Shown here: one piece after another, positions 19,802-28,831 of the stretch
How positions within the stretch are numbered: position 1 is the first letter of the stretch
Layout of the letters: each line of letters begins with the position of its first letter
Assembly (NCBI RefSeq): GCF_017316025.1
Contig: NZ_JAFLVT010000011.1
Coordinates: 1 to 48,632, forward strand
From: Candidatus Enterococcus myersii
Lineage (GTDB): Bacteria; Bacillota; Bacilli; Lactobacillales; Enterococcaceae
Length of the DNA: 48,632 nucleotides
Reading direction: 5' to 3'
Made by a program: the position numbers and the translations under genes
Notes under the pieces: model-generated
Told to the model about the DNA's origin: nothing
Database searches by the model: none
What the model saw: the letters and a program-made list of their open reading frames with translations, nothing else

Positions 19802-20653
19802 ATGAAAGTTAAAAAATTATTGAATCAAAATGCAGTCTTAATCGATGACGACGGTCAGGAAAAAGTTGCAATTGGTAAAGGAATTGGCTTTAACAAAAAA
19901 AGGAATGATCTCATTTTTGCAAAAGAAGTCGAGCGGATGTTTGTCATGGAGCCAGACTCCCAGATGAAATTGCAAAATCTGCTAAATCAAATTGACGAGA
20001 AATTTTTATTTGCTGCAGAGCACATCGTCAATCATGCAGAAATGGTTTTAATGGAAAAATTAAATGAACACGTTTTAATTGCTTTAACAGATCATTTGGC
20101 ATTTAGTGCAGAAAATATAAGTAACGGCATTATTGTACGCAATAAATTGCTAAAAGAAATTGAAGTACTCCACAAAGAAGAATTTGGGATTGCACAATGG
20201 GCAGTAGATTATTTAAATAGTGAGCTTAAAATTCCGTATAGTTATGATGAGGCAGGGTATATTGCTATCCATTTACACAGTGCGCGTAATGGCGAGCGGA
20301 ATAACCATCGTAGCATTCGGGAAGTCACAATTGTTTCAGAAATTATGAACTTAATTGCAAAAGAGTTGCAAATTGATTTATATGCAGAAGCAATGGCACT
20401 GAACTACTCACGTTTGGCTAATCATTTGCGTTTGTTATTGCAACGTTATCAAAAACAGCAATATGCGGTTTTAGACGATGAAATTGTTGAAATGGTACGA
20501 GAAAAGTACCCGGAAAGTTATGAAATTGCCAAAAAAGTTCGGGTCATGCTGATTAAACAGTATCAATTGGCGACTTCCAGTGAAGAATTAGGCTATATTG
20601 CAATTCATATTGAAAGATTGAAGCGCGTAGCCCAAAAAGAAGAGGAGAATTAA
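19802..20653 (+). CDS. BglG/LicT-family transcription antiterminator
   Basis: The protein has 283 residues: an RNA-binding CAT domain (about 1-55; KKLLNQNAVLIDDDGQEKVAIGKGIGF), PRD1 (about 65-165, with conserved His in HLAFS and IAIHLHSAR) and PRD2 (about 170-280, ending in YIAIHIERL). PTS phosphorylation of the PRD histidines switches such proteins on or off. It has an RAT/terminator in its own leader and is followed 2 bp later by the PTS permease, so it probably controls both its own synthesis and the permease. Enterococcus faecalis has a like pair (antiterminator plus EIICBA). Confidence 0.93.
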   Translation: MKVKKLLNQNAVLIDDDGQEKVAIGKGIGFNKKRNDLIFAKEVERMFVMEPDSQMKLQNLLNQIDEKFLFAAEHIVNHAEMVLMEKLNEHVLIALTDHLAFSAENISNGIIVRNKLLKEIEVLHKEEFGIAQWAVDYLNSELKIPYSYDEAGYIAIHLHSARNGERNNHRSIREVTIVSEIMNLIAKELQIDLYAEAMALNYSRLANHLRLLLQRYQKQQYAVLDDEIVEMVREKYPESYEIAKKVRVMLIKQYQLATSSEELGYIAIHIERLKRVAQKEEEN

Positions 20654-20655
20654 AA

Positions 20656-22626
20656 ATGAAAGCATATTTACAACGAATTGGTCGCTCTTTAATGTTGCCG
20701 GTCGCAACCTTACCAGTAGCGGCACTTTTTATGGGAATTGGTTATTGGATCGATCCGAGCGGTTGGGGTGGAAATAATATTTTGGCTGCCTTTTTAATTA
20801 AAGCAGGGGGCACAATTCTAGATAATCTAGGTATTTTGTTTGCCGTTGGCTTAGCTTATGGTATGTCAAAAGATAAAGATGGCGCTGCGGCATTAGCTGG
20901 TTTGGTAGCCTTTTTAACACCGATGACATTGGTAAATAGTCAAGCAGTTGCGCTATTTACCAAAGTAGACGTTGAAAAAGTCAACGTAGCTTTTGGTGCA
21001 ATTAATAATAAAAATGTATTTATCGGGATTTTAGCCGGTTTAGTAGCTGCAGCGATGTATAACCGTTTTAGTGGCGTGAAATTGCCAATGGCGTTATCTT
21101 TTTTCAGTGGTAAACGAGCAGTTCCAATTGTGACTGCCGGTTTAATGGCAATTATTTCGGCATTATTAATTTTTATTTGGCCACCTGTTTATAACGCATT
21201 AGTAGCTTTTGGCGAAATGATTTCAAGCATGGGACCATTAGGAGCAGGATTATATGGCTTTTTCAATCGCTTGTTAATTCCAACTGGTTTACACCACGCG
21301 TTGAACAACGTATTCTGGTTTAACTTAGCTGGGATTGACGATATTGGTAAATTCTGGGCAAGTGAAGGAACAAAAGGAATTACAGGGATGTATCAAGCAG
21401 GATTCTTCCCGGTTATGATGTTTGGTTTACCAGCAGGAGCTTTAGCTATTTATCAATGTGCTAAACCGGAAAAGAAAAAAGTAACAGCTTCTTTAATGGT
21501 CGCTGCTGCTTTTGCCTCTTTTTTCACCGGGGTTACTGAACCATTAGAATTTTCATTTATGTTTGTTGCATGGCCTTTATATGTCGTTCATGCTGCTTTG
21601 ACAGGAATTTCAATGTTTATAGCTGCGGCTTTCCATTGGACAGCTGGTTTTAACTTTAGTGCCGGTTTTATCGACTTCTTCTTGAGTTTGCGGGTGCCAA
21701 TTGCAAACAAACCCTATATGTTAATTGTTTTAGGAATAATTATGGCTGTAATTTACTATGTAACGTTTATGTTTGTGATTAAGAAATTTAACTTAATGAC
21801 GCCAGGTCGTGAAGAAGACGACGATGAAGCCACTGAGGATATTGATCAATTCGTTGCCTCTGGCGACGATAAGTTTGCTGCTATTGCCAATCAAATTTAT
21901 AATGCATTGGGTGGGGCTGCAAATGTTACGGCAATTGATAATTGTACAACCCGCTTGCGTTTACAAGTAAAAGATACAGGATCTGTCGATCAAGGTAAGA
22001 TTAAAAGAACAGGCATGCCAGGGGTCAAAGTTATTGATGGAAATAATATTCAAGTTATCGTGGGGACAGAAGTGCAATTTGTTGCCGATGAAATGACACG
22101 CTTACATCACGGTGGAGCAAAACCAACCAATACCGTAATAAAAGAAGCAGCCAGTGTAAAAACGGCTAGCAAAAAGCAAGATATTTTTGCAATTAGTGAT
22201 GGAACAGTAAAAGATATTACTTTAGTAAGTGACGATGTTTTCTCGCAAAAGATGATGGGAGAAGGCTTTGCAGTTACACCGACTGATGATGCAGTATTTA
22301 CACCAGTCGCTGGTGTTATCACTAGTGTTTTCCCAACAAAACATGCTGTAGGAATCAAAGCAGATAACGGCTTAGAAATTCTTGTTCATATGGGAATTGA
22401 CACAGTCAGTCTAAAAGGAGAACCCTTCACTGTTTTTGTAACCGAAGGGCAACAAGTTGGCCATGGCCAAATGTTAGCTAAAATGGATCTCGCTAAAATA
22501 ACAGCCAGCGGCAAAGATACAGATATCATGGTAGTTTGCACCAATAGTAATGAACTAGCTAAACTAGAAGTATCATCGCAAATTTCCCAAGCAAATGATG
22601 TGATTGGAACGATAACAAGTAAATAA
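20656..22626 (+). CDS. nagE: PTS EIICBA, N-acetylglucosamine type (NagE-like)
   Basis: The protein has 656 residues with three fused domains in the order IIC-IIB-IIA. The membrane IIC (about 1-375) contains GLHHALNNVFWFN and FFTGVTEPLEFSFMFVAWPLY. IIB (about 405-480) has the phosphorylated Cys430 in DNCTTRLRL. IIA (about 500-655) has the active-site His578 in EILVHMGIDTV. It imports and phosphorylates the sugar at the membrane. N-acetylglucosamine is favoured over glucose because of the IIC sequence type and the pairing with this antiterminator; glucosamine or glucose cannot be excluded. Confidence 0.85.
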   Translation: MKAYLQRIGRSLMLPVATLPVAALFMGIGYWIDPSGWGGNNILAAFLIKAGGTILDNLGILFAVGLAYGMSKDKDGAAALAGLVAFLTPMTLVNSQAVALFTKVDVEKVNVAFGAINNKNVFIGILAGLVAAAMYNRFSGVKLPMALSFFSGKRAVPIVTAGLMAIISALLIFIWPPVYNALVAFGEMISSMGPLGAGLYGFFNRLLIPTGLHHALNNVFWFNLAGIDDIGKFWASEGTKGITGMYQAGFFPVMMFGLPAGALAIYQCAKPEKKKVTASLMVAAAFASFFTGVTEPLEFSFMFVAWPLYVVHAALTGISMFIAAAFHWTAGFNFSAGFIDFFLSLRVPIANKPYMLIVLGIIMAVIYYVTFMFVIKKFNLMTPGREEDDDEATEDIDQFVASGDDKFAAIANQIYNALGGAANVTAIDNCTTRLRLQVKDTGSVDQGKIKRTGMPGVKVIDGNNIQVIVGTEVQFVADEMTRLHHGGAKPTNTVIKEAASVKTASKKQDIFAISDGTVKDITLVSDDVFSQKMMGEGFAVTPTDDAVFTPVAGVITSVFPTKHAVGIKADNGLEILVHMGIDTVSLKGEPFTVFVTEGQQVGHGQMLAKMDLAKITASGKDTDIMVVCTNSNELAKLEVSSQISQANDVIGTITSK

Positions 22627-22639
22627 TTTTATTTAGGAG

Positions 22640-22735
22640 AAAAGACATATTCGGGTAATTGTAGTGACCTCAAAAGGTTGGATTTTTAATCTAACTTTTT
22701 GGGGATCGACACAAAAACCAGTATGTCTTTTTTTG
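22640..22735 (+). terminator. Complex structured terminator after nagE
   Basis: A 10-bp outer stem, AAAAGACATA (22640-22649) with 22722-22731, ends in a long T run. It encloses about 70 nt that can form an inner arm (AAAAGGTTGGATT with AATCTAACTTTT, about 22672-22698). It is longer and more branched than an ordinary terminator and may be a small RNA or regulatory 3' end. Confidence 0.6.
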
Positions 22736-22784
22736 TAATTCTTTTAAGCTAGATGCCTCCGCTCTTTTGCAAAGACTGTGTCTG

Positions 22785-22793
22785 TGTTAAAAT
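22785..22793 (+). promoter_or_regulatory. murA extended -10 promoter element
   Basis: TGTTAAAAT (22785-22793) is an extended -10 element, 37 bp before the murA start. No clear -35 is seen. Confidence 0.5.
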
Positions 22794-22830
22794 TAGCGAG
22801 TATGAATAAATTAGGAATAGGTGGCTTTTT

Positions 22831-24108
22831 ATGAAAAAAATCATCATTAATGGGGGCCGTAAACTTCAAGGTGAAGTAACAATTAGCGGTGCCAAAAATA
22901 GTGCAGTTGCACTGATACCTGCTGCAATTTTAGCCGACTCCCCTGTTGTTTTAGAAGGTGTACCCGATATCAACGATGTTCATTCCTTGATGGAAATTTT
23001 AGAAATTATGGGTGTCAAAGTCCAATTTGAAAATAATACGATGACCATTGATCCAACTGGGATCATCTCCATTCCAATGCCAAGTGGTAAAATTAATAGC
23101 CTACGTGCTTCTTATTATTTTATGGGAGCTTTATTGGGTAAATTTGGAGAAGCCGTTGTCGGATTGCCTGGGGGCTGTTATCTAGGACCTCGGCCAATTG
23201 ACCTTCACGTTAAAGGATTTGAAGCATTAGGTGCAAAAGTCACCAATGAACATGGCGCAATGTATTTAAGAACTGAAAATAAAGAATTAAATGGTGAACG
23301 CATCTTTATGGATGTTGTCTCAATTGGTGCAACAATCAATGTGATGTTGGCAGCAGTGAAAGCTAAAGGGCGGACAATTATTGAAAATGCTGCACGAGAA
23401 CCAGAAATTATTGATGTTGCAACTTTACTTAATAATATGGGGGCAAAAATTCGGGGTGCTGGCACCAACGAAATTAGAATTGATGGTGTAGAAGAATTAC
23501 ACGGCTGTCGTCATGCAATTATTCCTGATCGTATTGAAGCAGGAACTTATTTGGCTCTTGCAGCTGCTTGTGGTGATGGCATTAAAGTTCACAATGTTAT
23601 CTACGAACATTTAGAAAGCTACATCGCCAAATTAGAAGAATTAGGTGTTCCAATGGAAATCAGTGAAGACACCATTGAAGTTTTCCCCGTTGAAAAATTA
23701 AATCCTGTCCACATCAAAACATATCCTTATCCAGGCTTTGCAACTGATTTGCAACAACCGATTACACCACTATTAATTAAAGCAAGTGGCACTTCAGAAA
23801 TTATCGATACGATTTATTCCAAACGAATCAATCACATCCCTGAACTGGTCCGTATGGGTGCTGATGCCCAAATTGAAGGCAATATGATGATTTTAAATGG
23901 GCCCAAACAACTCCATGGCGCTGAAGTTATTGCTTCTGATCTAAGAGCAGGAGCTTGCTTAGTTATTGCAGGTTTAATGGCAGAAGGTACCACGACAATT
24001 ACTAATGTTGAATATATTTTACGCGGCTATGACCATATTGTTGAAAAATTAACAGCGCTAGGTGCTGATGTTCAAATGGTAGAAACAGAACGTGAGGATC
24101 AGGCATGA
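22831..24108 (+). CDS. murA: UDP-N-acetylglucosamine 1-carboxyvinyltransferase
   Basis: This 425-residue enzyme transfers enolpyruvate from PEP to UDP-GlcNAc, the first committed step of peptidoglycan synthesis. It opens with [21 protein letters not shown], and the catalytic loop [15 protein letters not shown] carries Cys116, the residue attacked by fosfomycin, so the enzyme should be drug-sensitive. Its place between fba and rho matches the second Firmicutes paralogue (MurZ/MurAB of Bacillus) rather than MurAA. The stop overlaps the rho start (ATGA). Confidence 0.95.
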   Translation: MKKIIINGGRKLQGEVTISGAKNSAVALIPAAILADSPVVLEGVPDINDVHSLMEILEIMGVKVQFENNTMTIDPTGIISIPMPSGKINSLRASYYFMGALLGKFGEAVVGLPGGCYLGPRPIDLHVKGFEALGAKVTNEHGAMYLRTENKELNGERIFMDVVSIGATINVMLAAVKAKGRTIIENAAREPEIIDVATLLNNMGAKIRGAGTNEIRIDGVEELHGCRHAIIPDRIEAGTYLALAAACGDGIKVHNVIYEHLESYIAKLEELGVPMEISEDTIEVFPVEKLNPVHIKTYPYPGFATDLQQPITPLLIKASGTSEIIDTIYSKRINHIPELVRMGADAQIEGNMMILNGPKQLHGAEVIASDLRAGACLVIAGLMAEGTTTITNVEYILRGYDHIVEKLTALGADVQMVETEREDQA

Positions 24109-25403
24109 AAAAAGATTATTTAACGATGGCGGAGCTAGAAAACAGCACGCTAAAAGATATTTACCAATATGCTAAACAGTTTAAAATTCCTTATTACAGC
24201 CAAATGAACAAAAAAGAATTGTCTTTAGCTGTCATTCGCGCACAAGCAGAAAAACAAGGTTTCTTTTACATGGAAGGTGTTTTGGACATTGTCGGTCAAG
24301 ACGGCTATGGTTTTTTGCGCCCAATTAACTATGGCCCTAGTGCGGAAGATATTTATATTTCTTCTTCTCAGATTCGCCGTTTTGGCTTGCGTAATGGAGA
24401 CAAAGTAGCCGGGAAAGCTAGACCACCAAAAGAATCCGAACGCTATTATGGTTTAATGCATGTGGAAAGTGTTAATGGCAAAGATCCTGAAGATGCAAAA
24501 GAGCGGCCACATTTTCCTGCGTTAACGCCACTTTATCCTGATCGCCAAGTGAAATTGGAAACAAAACCAGGTCGTTTGGCAACGCGGATGATTGATATTT
24601 TTGCCCCAGTAGGTTTTGGGCAACGTGGCTTGATTGTCGCGCCACCTAAAGCCGGTAAAACTAGTATTTTAAAAGAAATCGCCAATGGTATTACCGACAA
24701 CTATCCAGAGGTGGAATTAATTGTTCTCTTAATTGATGAACGACCAGAAGAAGTAACCGATTTAGAACGCAGTGTAAAAGGCGATGTTGTTTCTTCAACT
24801 TTTGATTTACAACCACAAAACCATACCCGAGTTTCTGAGTTAGTTTTAGAACGGGCGATGCGTTTAGTAGAAGACAAACGGGATGTTGTAATTTTAATGG
24901 ACTCCATTACCCGTCTAGCTCGAGCGTATAATTTAGTCGTACCGCCAAGTGGCCGCACATTAAGTGGGGGGATTGATCCAGCCGCTTTATATAAGCCTAA
25001 AAAATTCTTTGGTGCTGCCCGTAACATCGAGGAGGGCGGTAGCTTAACGATTTTAGCAACTGCTTTAGTAGATACAGGCAGTCGCATGGACGATGTTATT
25101 TACGAAGAATTCAAAGGAACTGGCAATATGGAACTTCATCTTTCACGAGAATTAGCCGAACGCCGCATCTTCCCAGCGATTGATATTAAAAAATCAGGTA
25201 CTCGTAAAGAAGAATTATTGATGGGGGCGGAACAGTTAGAAGAAACATGGAAATTACGTAACAATATGGTCGGCGATTCCCTTGAATACACGGATCAGTT
25301 TGTTCAATTTCTAAAGAAAACAAAAAATAATCAAGCGCTTTTTGGCGCGTTTAAAGAAGTTTCCTTTGGTAAAAAAACACCCCGAAGAAATGTAAAAAGA
25401 TAA
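24105..25403 (+). CDS. rho: Transcription termination factor Rho
   Basis: The protein has 432 residues: an N-terminal Rho domain (about 1-50; [20 protein letters not shown]), a cold-shock-like RNA-binding domain (about 55-125; [17 protein letters not shown]), then a RecA-type motor with Walker [10 protein letters not shown] near residue 180, Walker [16 protein letters not shown] near 265, and the Q-loop/R-loop [10 protein letters not shown] and [18 protein letters not shown] segments. It forms the hexameric helicase that ends transcription. It is translationally coupled to murA by a 4-bp overlap. The length is normal, without the long insertions seen in some Gram-positives. Confidence 0.97.
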   Translation: MKKDYLTMAELENSTLKDIYQYAKQFKIPYYSQMNKKELSLAVIRAQAEKQGFFYMEGVLDIVGQDGYGFLRPINYGPSAEDIYISSSQIRRFGLRNGDKVAGKARPPKESERYYGLMHVESVNGKDPEDAKERPHFPALTPLYPDRQVKLETKPGRLATRMIDIFAPVGFGQRGLIVAPPKAGKTSILKEIANGITDNYPEVELIVLLIDERPEEVTDLERSVKGDVVSSTFDLQPQNHTRVSELVLERAMRLVEDKRDVVILMDSITRLARAYNLVVPPSGRTLSGGIDPAALYKPKKFFGAARNIEEGGSLTILATALVDTGSRMDDVIYEEFKGTGNMELHLSRELAERRIFPAIDIKKSGTRKEELLMGAEQLEETWKLRNNMVGDSLEYTDQFVQFLKKTKNNQALFGAFKEVSFGKKTPRRNVKR

Positions 25404-25490
25404 TTGCATCTATGTTTAAAACGTGATAGTATATTCTTGTTGTAATTAGACAAATAACTCTGGTGCAGCAAATGAACCAGGGCAAAGGAG
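25404..25490 (+). promoter_or_regulatory. rpmE2 promoter and 5' leader hairpin
   Basis: The -35 TTGCAT (25404-25409), 17-bp spacer and extended -10 TGATAGTAT (25424-25432). The leader has a 7-bp stem CTCTGGT/ACCAGGG (25458-25464 with 25476-25482) just before AAAGGAG. It may be an autoregulatory L31 leader of the kind predicted in Firmicutes, which is an inference. Confidence 0.6.
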
Positions 25491-25499
25491 CGAAAGTAA

Positions 25500-25763
25500 A
25501 TGAAAGCAGAAATCCATCCAGATTACCATCCAGTTGTATTCATGGACTCAACTACAGGTTTCAAGTTCTTGTCAGGTTCTACTAAAACTTCACAAGAAAC
25601 AGTTGAATGGGAAGATGGCAACACATACCCATTAATCCGGGTCGAAGTTACATCTGACTCACATCCATTTTACACTGGTCGTCAAAAATTCACGCAAGCC
25701 GACGGACGTGTGGACCGTTTCAACAAAAAATACGGTCTCAAAGACGCAAACGCTGCGGAATAA
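25500..25763 (+). CDS. rpmE2: Ribosomal protein bL31, type B (zinc-free)
   Basis: The protein has 87 residues: [23 protein letters not shown], then a long insertion and the C-terminal [23 protein letters not shown]. It lacks the CxxC zinc ligands of type A L31 and is about 20 residues longer, both type-B features. Its last 35 bp form the left copy of the element attachment repeat. Integration keeps the reading frame and stop intact, so the gene is undamaged. Confidence 0.97.
   Translation: MKAEIHPDYHPVVFMDSTTGFKFLSGSTKTSQETVEWEDGNTYPLIRVEVTSDSHPFYTGRQKFTQADGRVDRFNKKYGLKDANAAE
25729..25763. repeat. Left attachment site (35-bp direct repeat in rpmE2 3' end)
   Basis: The 35-bp sequence from AATACGGTCTC to GCGGAATAA is identical to 35777-35811. 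The bases on both sides then differ. It overlaps the last codons and stop of rpmE2, and the integrase gene lies just inside, as expected for a site-specific element. Confidence 0.95.
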
Positions 25764-25788
25764 GAAAAACGCTGATATACCAACGTTT

Positions 25789-25822
25789 AGCAGACTATCT
25801 GATAGGGATAGTCTGCTTTTTT
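25789..25822. terminator. Terminator at the left end of the element
   Basis: A perfect 11-bp stem (25789-25799 with 25807-25817) and a long T run serve rpmE2. The stem overlaps the last codons of the integrase gene on the other strand. It replaces the original rpmE2 terminator, now displaced to about 35849. Confidence 0.8.
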
Positions 25823-27018
25823 TCGCTTTTGACCATACTTTTGACCTTCTGCAAACTTCCTTGTTTTTCCTCTGTGGAACTCATGAAATCTGCAAAACGA
25901 TTTGCCGTTTCTTCCGTCTGTCTTTTCGTGACATGGGTGTAGATATCCATAGTCGTTTTAATATCTGTATGTCCAAGTCGAACTTGAACTTCTTTGAGTG
26001 AAGCACCGGATTCAAAGAGTAAACTACAATGAGTGTGTCGAAACCCATGAGGTGTGATTCGTTTTAAGTTATTCTCTTTTATAATGATTTTTAAGTTGTG
26101 ATTTACATAGTCTAAATAAAGCGGTTTATTTTCTTCTGATACAAAGAGGAGCTGTTCACCATTTTTTGCCGGTTTGATTCCCATTTTTAGAAAATATTCT
26201 TTTTGCTTCAATTGCCATTGTTTAATCACTTGTAATGTTTCAGAGTCTATCGAAATTGTTCGAAGGCTCTTTTCTGTTTTGGGAACTTGGAATTTGATTT
26301 CCCATTTATCACATGTGGCTAAGGTTTGTTTGACGGAAAGGGTTCTTTTTTCAAAATCAATGTCTTTCCAACGTAAAGCTAAGAGTTCACCTTTACGTAA
26401 TCCTGTAAAAGCTAAAATCCGAAAAATTGGATAAATAGGATCTGGATAGTTTTTTGCAATTTCGAGGAACTCCAATAGTTCTTCCTTTTCATAGTAAGGT
26501 GCGGAATAGCGTTCTTCGTCAATTCGCTTTTTACGTTTTGGACGAATTACAGCATCCATGGGGTTACTTCGAATGAGCCGTAAACTCAAAGCATACTTGA
26601 AAACCGATGAAGTCAAACCAATTAAGTTGGAATATTTCTTGTAATAGCTATACCAATGATTTACTTGTTTTTGACAGTATGGAATTGAAATTCTTGAGAT
26701 TTTCAAATTGCCAAAAAGAGGGAAGATATGCTTTTTGTAAGCTAATTTTTGGGCGACATAGGTACTTTCACGAACCGTATTTTTGTATTGTTCAAACCAC
26801 TCATCTGCCAATTCTGAAAAAAGGCGTTGTGAATCTGTCACTACATCATTTTCTTCTACTTGCACCATCAAGCGATTGTAAGCTTTTCTGGCTTCTTTCG
26901 GTGATTTAAACCCACGCTTGGTGGTGTATTTCTTTTTTCCTGTAACAGGATCAATGCCAAGATAGGCTTTGAACATATAGGCGATTGTGCCATTTTTCTT
27001 TTGATATTTTTTGATCAT
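25795..27018 (-). CDS. int: Tyrosine recombinase (integrase) of the element
   Basis: The protein has 407 residues from ATG 27018, preceded by AAGGAGA; a longer frame to 27096 has no such site. An N-terminal arm-binding domain (about 1-60), a SAM-like core-binding domain (about 65-165) and a catalytic domain follow. Active-site residues visible are Arg in FTGLRKGELLALRW, His-x-x-Arg in HGFRHTHC, His in LGHTDIKTT and the nucleophile Tyr360 in MDIYTHV. It resembles Tn916/phage-type integrases. It lies at the element edge with its 3' end adjoining the attachment site, and presumably catalyses exchange in the rpmE2 35-bp repeat. Confidence 0.95.
   Translation of the reverse strand: MIKKYQKKNGTIAYMFKAYLGIDPVTGKKKYTTKRGFKSPKEARKAYNRLMVQVEENDVVTDSQRLFSELADEWFEQYKNTVRESTYVAQKLAYKKHIFPLFGNLKISRISIPYCQKQVNHWYSYYKKYSNLIGLTSSVFKYALSLRLIRSNPMDAVIRPKRKKRIDEERYSAPYYEKEELLEFLEIAKNYPDPIYPIFRILAFTGLRKGELLALRWKDIDFEKRTLSVKQTLATCDKWEIKFQVPKTEKSLRTISIDSETLQVIKQWQLKQKEYFLKMGIKPAKNGEQLLFVSEENKPLYLDYVNHNLKIIIKENNLKRITPHGFRHTHCSLLFESGASLKEVQVRLGHTDIKTTMDIYTHVTKRQTEETANRFADFMSSTEEKQGSLQKVKSMVKSEKKQTIPIR
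25827..25850. repeat. Left 24-bp end repeat (candidate integrase arm site)
   Basis: Two tandem TTTTGACC units 12 bp apart, TTTTGACCATAC then TTTTGACCTTCT. The whole 24 bp recurs exactly and in the same orientation at 35648-35671 near the other end. It lies within the integrase 3' coding region. Confidence 0.75.
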
Positions 27019-27112
27019 AATTGTCTCCTTTGATTCACTCGCCAGTATATCAAAGAGAAGATTTACTCCTTTCTTATGGGTATCATAGGCAGCCACAACA
27101 GGTAAGTCAAGG

Positions 27113-27388
27113 CTAGATTTTTAGACTATCTAAAAATAGTTTTACATCCTCACGGTCAAATCGAGTTTCTTTCCCAAAAGGAATGATTTTTAAACCATGA
27201 TTAATCCAACTATTGAGGCGAGTATCCCCAATTTTTAGGTGTTGTTTTAATTGTTTCCTTGTTGGATAGGGAGGCAACTCGTTTAAGTTTGGTTGTTGCG
27301 TTTGTTCTTCCTCAATTTTTTGCTTCGTTAATTGAACAAGTTCTTCAATTATTTCTTGATTAAATTCAATCGGTACAGTAACAGTCAT
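27113..27388 (-). CDS. Small helix-turn-helix protein, likely excisionase or accessory DNA-binding protein
   Basis: The protein has 91 residues. The N-terminal third is acidic and Gln-rich (EELVQLTKQKIEEEQTQQPN). The C-terminal part, PTRKQLKQHLKIGDTRLNSWINHGLKIIPFGKETRFDREDVKLFLDSL, is a MerR/excisionase-like helix-turn-helix ending with the typical phrase in which Arg-Phe-Asp leads into the last helix. It sits directly upstream of the integrase gene in the same orientation, the usual place for an excisionase. Confidence 0.75.
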   Translation of the reverse strand: MTVTVPIEFNQEIIEELVQLTKQKIEEEQTQQPNLNELPPYPTRKQLKQHLKIGDTRLNSWINHGLKIIPFGKETRFDREDVKLFLDSLKI

Positions 27389-27409
27389 ATTTTTACCTAC
27401 TTTCGAGAT

Positions 27410-28261
27410 TCATTTTTTTATTTTTGTATAGCGAACAATGCTTTCTTGGAAATCCATCACTTGTTCAGGGTTTCCACCTTCATTTATCGCACTGTAAAAT
27501 ATTGGACGTCTTACGAGATACTCATTGGTATAAAGCACGTCTTGATTGGTGGTATCAAAAGGTTGATCCACGAGTTGCTTCGTGACACTAGGCACTTTGA
27601 GGTTGCGAGACTTGAAAAATGCCTTTTTCTTGTGTTCCTTCATATCCAAGTCCTTGTCGAAGTATTTACTGATATAGCGACCGCGATTTTCAATGCTATC
27701 CACATCAATCTTGTTAATTTTGACAAATCCATTTCCCCAGATGGTAGTAAGATGATTGACGGAGATAAAAGGAAAGCCAAACAGGATAATGTGGTAATGG
27801 ATGGCACCTCGTTCTTGTTTTTCCCACGTGGCTAGGTATTTTAGATTTGCTTTCTTTGTATGATAGAGTTCGTAGTTTAGTCGTTTGATAAATTTTTTGA
27901 ATTCATTATTTGCATAGGCAATGTCTTGAATGTTTTCTCTGAAAGTGAGGGTTAAAAATTTTGTCCGATTGTCAAAGTTCATATCCACGAGTCGGGCAAT
28001 TTCAAAGCGCATATTTTGATAGTATTTTTGTTTTCGTTTTAAGCTGTCGTATTGCCCTTGAGCAGATAGGTCATCATAGTTTCTTCCTTTATCAGTAGTC
28101 GTATTTTCTTCTTCATAAAGCCAGGCTAATTCTTTTTTTCGTTTTGGGCTGGTTTCATTTTTGTCTGCTTTTTGTTTAGGAGTAATGATTGCTTCATAAT
28201 CATAAATTTCAAGGTACGTGGGAGTTTCAATGATTTTCTGATTATAAGCTTTCAAAATCAT
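27410..28261 (-). CDS. HUH-type replication initiator (Rep)
   Basis: The protein has 283 residues from ATG 28261; a GTG one codon earlier or a TTG two codons later are possible, because the AAGGAG site is very close. The central region FLTLTFRENIQD is motif 1, RGAIHYHIILFG carries the metal-binding His-x-His, and NRGRYISKYFDKD carries the candidate catalytic Tyr with a following Lys, as in rolling-circle initiators. It probably nicks one strand of the element at an origin, most likely at the hairpin just upstream (28367-28457). Whether it drives replication after excision or also serves as a relaxase cannot be told from sequence. Confidence 0.82.
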   Translation of the reverse strand: MILKAYNQKIIETPTYLEIYDYEAIITPKQKADKNETSPKRKKELAWLYEEENTTTDKGRNYDDLSAQGQYDSLKRKQKYYQNMRFEIARLVDMNFDNRTKFLTLTFRENIQDIAYANNEFKKFIKRLNYELYHTKKANLKYLATWEKQERGAIHYHIILFGFPFISVNHLTTIWGNGFVKINKIDVDSIENRGRYISKYFDKDLDMKEHKKKAFFKSRNLKVPSVTKQLVDQPFDTTNQDVLYTNEYLVRRPIFYSAINEGGNPEQVMDFQESIVRYTKIKK

Positions 28262-28366
28262 CACTCCTTGATGTGTGTGTATTCAGTTGTCAAAGAATCA
28301 TCATTTTTCGCCTGATGTTGTTCTATAAATCAAGTTAAGGGAAGTCCTGCAAAGCAGTCCTTCCAG

Positions 28367-28457
28367 CCTATGGGTTTATTGGGCGGTCTTAACGGACAGA
28401 AGCGGCTCTATGGCGCTGCCCCGCCGTTTCGTCCTAACCACCCAACAAACCCATAGG
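28367..28457 (-). other. Large hairpin upstream of rep (candidate replication or transfer origin)
   Basis: Outer arms of 21 nt (28367-28387 and 28437-28457) pair with only two non-Watson-Crick positions, which are G-T/G-U wobbles on the minus strand. Inside are GGAC/GTCC and GCGG/CCGC helices and a small GGC-AGC-GCC tip. It lies in a 200-bp non-coding gap and is far more G+C-rich than its surroundings. It fits a double-strand origin or nick region for the adjacent HUH protein, or a leader RNA. Confidence 0.6.
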
Positions 28458-28461
28458 AAAA

Positions 28462-28812
28462 TTAGTTTTGCGTAGTGTTACCTTGTTTTTTCGGAATCAA
28501 AGTTGCCGCATCTGCCGTGGCCGATAAACCATAGCTGACGAATTGACCGTTAGAGCGACCCCAAGGCGCAATCACTAAATTGGCAAATGTAACCATTGCT
28601 AAACCTTGTTGAGTAAGTTCTTCTGGAGTAATCACAGGAGTTTCAGATTTAACTTTGACACTGATTTTTTCGTAGCGGAGTTTTGGTAGGATACATTCAT
28701 AACTCCAACCTAAAATTTCTCCGTCTTTTTGCCAGCGAGTAACATTGACAACTTGATATTCTTTTTCGAGTTTTTCTTTTGGTAAAGTGAGATCATTGAT
28801 TTTAATTGGCAT
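28462..28812 (-). CDS. Unknown 116-residue element protein
   Basis: I do not recognise this protein with confidence. It has no signal peptide or membrane segment. It begins MPIKINDLTLPKEKLEKEYQ and has beta-rich segments (ECILPKLRYEKISVKVKSE), then a GLAMVTFANLVIAPWGRSNG stretch. The size, position before rep and beta-rich make-up recall the small DUF961-type proteins near the replication or transfer start of Tn916-like elements, but that is a guess. It is the first gene of the leftward operon, with AAGGAGG before its ATG and its promoter under the TATACGA operators. Confidence 0.7.
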   Translation of the reverse strand: MPIKINDLTLPKEKLEKEYQVVNVTRWQKDGEILGWSYECILPKLRYEKISVKVKSETPVITPEELTQQGLAMVTFANLVIAPWGRSNGQFVSYGLSATADAATLIPKKQGNTTQN

Positions 28813-28831
28813 AATAGCCCTCCTTCTTGGA

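Noticed and set aside
24701-25087. 128-residue frame antisense to rho
   Set aside because: It is a shadow of highly conserved rho coding sequence, without initiation signals.
27332-27835. 167-residue rightward frame over the rep and helix-turn-helix genes
   Set aside because: It is antisense to rep, which shows clear HUH motifs; composition is that of a reverse-complement frame.
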